A stretch of 6,049 bases of DNA from CAZHHH01 sp964532085 (GTDB lineage: Bacteria > Bacteroidota > Bacteroidia > Bacteroidales > Marinilabiliaceae), in NCBI GenBank assembly GCA_964532085.1, contig CAZHHH010000144.1:1-6049 (forward strand), read 5' to 3'. The notes under the pieces were generated by a model. It made no database searches. It worked only from the letters and a program-made list of their open reading frames with translations, and was not told the DNA's origin. Of this stretch, positions 5,465 to 6,049 are shown piece by piece (the first letter of the stretch is position 1; each line of letters starts with the position of its first letter). The translations under genes and the position numbers were made by a program.

Positions 5465-6049
5465 TTAATTTTTATGTTTTTCTTTTTTTGTTGTTACCCC
5501 ATATCCAATACTAACACCTTTGCCTAATCCTGCAAAATCTGGTATGGACACATTGGTTATGAACTCCGCATCAAATACACTCATTAAAGTGCCTTTGTAT
5601 CGCGAAGTACGCATATCAGTTAATTGCGTGATTGTACACTCTACTTGATCTTCAAAATATATATTAAGGCCTTTTGCAAATGAGAGGATATTATTTGTTA
5701 AAATTCTCTCGAGAAAAGCTGTTTGTTCAACAATGCCTTCTAATTTGTTATATTGTTCATAATTGTGTTTATTAAAAGGTAGCCATTGGCGTATTCTGTA
5801 TTGAAATTTAGAATCCCATATTTGTATCAACTGTTGATAAGGTCGAATATTATCAACCTCAAAAAGTTCAGTCTCGCCATTTAGTGTAAGCGTTAGATTT
5901 GAATCTAGAAAAAACTGCCCTATGGCTTCTGTTCCGTTTGCTAAACATAGAATAGCTGCCTGCTTATTAATTCTCTTATATTGAATAAGTGGATAGGAGT
6001 AACGATAGCCTTTACCATTGTTTAGGTGATTGTGAAAAAGTATATCTTT
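5465..6049 (-). CDS. cas6: Cas6b-type CRISPR repeat endoribonuclease, 5'-truncated by the window edge
   Basis: The reading frame is open from the window edge (6049) to a TAA at 5465-5467, giving 194 residues. The TTG at 5828-5830 lies inside this frame and is not the start, because strongly family-like sequence lies upstream of it. Residues 4-8 of the visible part read LFHNH, followed by YRYSYPLIQYK (16-26) and a segment like AAILCLANGTEAI. This is the N-terminal domain pattern of Cas6b proteins, in which histidines and tyrosines of this region are implicated in RNA cleavage. The C-terminus carries the glycine-rich RNA-binding loop typical of Cas6 (IPDFAGLGKGVSIGYG, residues 169-184), followed by a lysine-rich tail. 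Known family role: a metal-independent cut in each CRISPR repeat, releasing crRNAs with a repeat-derived 5' tag. Judged by the family's usual size of about 220 residues, a few tens of N-terminal residues are missing. It precedes cas10 by 4 nt. Confidence in the family is high; activity is inferred. Confidence 0.92.
   Translation of the reverse strand, partial: KDILFHNHLNNGKGYRYSYPLIQYKRINKQAAILCLANGTEAIGQFFLDSNLTLTLNGETELFEVDNIRPYQQLIQIWDSKFQYRIRQWLPFNKHNYEQYNKLEGIVEQTAFLERILTNNILSFAKGLNIYFEDQVECTITQLTDMRTSRYKGTLMSVFDAEFITNVSIPDFAGLGKGVSIGYGVTTKKEKHKN

Larger units (their letters stand above)
10..6049 (-). other. Type III-D-like CRISPR effector operon
   Basis: Six co-directional genes run without any gap longer than 22 bases: cas6, cas10, cas7, csx10, a tandem cas7 and a small accessory gene. 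The presence of csx10 and of more than one Cas7-type protein points to subtype III-D rather than III-A (no csm2/csm4/csm5) or III-B (no cmr1/cmr3/cmr5/cmr6). No array, adaptation module, promoter or terminator is visible, so those elements, if present, lie outside. No separate cas11 gene is found. Confidence 0.85.

Noticed and set aside
5828..5830. TTG as the start of a short 121-residue gene
   Set aside because: The same frame is open to the window edge and the upstream 73 codons encode the LFHNH and YPLIQYK motifs of Cas6b, so the gene begins outside the window.
1..6049. CRISPR array or leader within the window
   Set aside because: No regularly spaced direct repeats of 25-40 bases were seen, and coding sequence fills the window with gaps of at most 22 bases.

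Overview
This window is almost completely filled by one strand (minus) of a type III CRISPR-Cas effector operon, read from position 6049 down to position 1. It holds no CRISPR array, no adaptation genes (cas1/cas2), no RNA gene and no mobile element. The DNA is AT-rich. The Cas6b-type crRNA endonuclease, the short last gene (resembling the TIGR04423 type III-associated family, which I recall as a Bacteroidota family) and the absence of Shine-Dalgarno sites before several genes fit an AT-rich member of the Bacteroidota. This assignment is an inference; two genes do carry good Shine-Dalgarno sequences.

Layout in transcription order: (1) cas6, 5465-6049, with its 5' end outside the window; (2) a short cas10, 3961-5460, with an intact GGDD palm but no HD nuclease domain; (3) a single-domain Csm3-like cas7, 3351-3938; (4) csx10, a Cas5-group protein with a long helical C-terminal extension, 1879-3354; (5) a tandem two-domain Cas7 (Cas7-2x-like), 393-1877; (6) a 128-residue small protein in the place where III-D loci carry csx19, 10-396; (7) possibly the first codons of another gene, starting at 13 and leaving the window. 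Junctions are very tight: 4 nt, 22 nt, ATGA overlap, 1 nt, ATGA overlap, ATGA overlap. This indicates one translationally coupled transcript. The promoter must lie beyond 6049 and the terminator below position 1.

Expected joint function: Cas6 cuts the repeat RNA to make crRNA. Csx10 (Cas5 role) should hold the crRNA 5' tag beside Cas10. The single Cas7 and the two domains of the tandem Cas7 form the filament along the guide and carry up to three candidate target-RNA cleavage sites. Cas10 probably makes a nucleotide second messenger through its GGDD palm on target binding. It has no HD domain, so it should not cut DNA itself. No separate small subunit (Cas11) gene exists; the helical tail of Csx10 is the best candidate to replace it. 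No effector responding to a second messenger (CARF or other sensor) is in view and should be sought in the flanks.

The overall composition is closest to subtype III-D (csx10, several Cas7 domains, a small extra protein). It is a compact form: HD-less Cas10, one tandem Cas7 rather than several separate ones, and no stand-alone Cas11.
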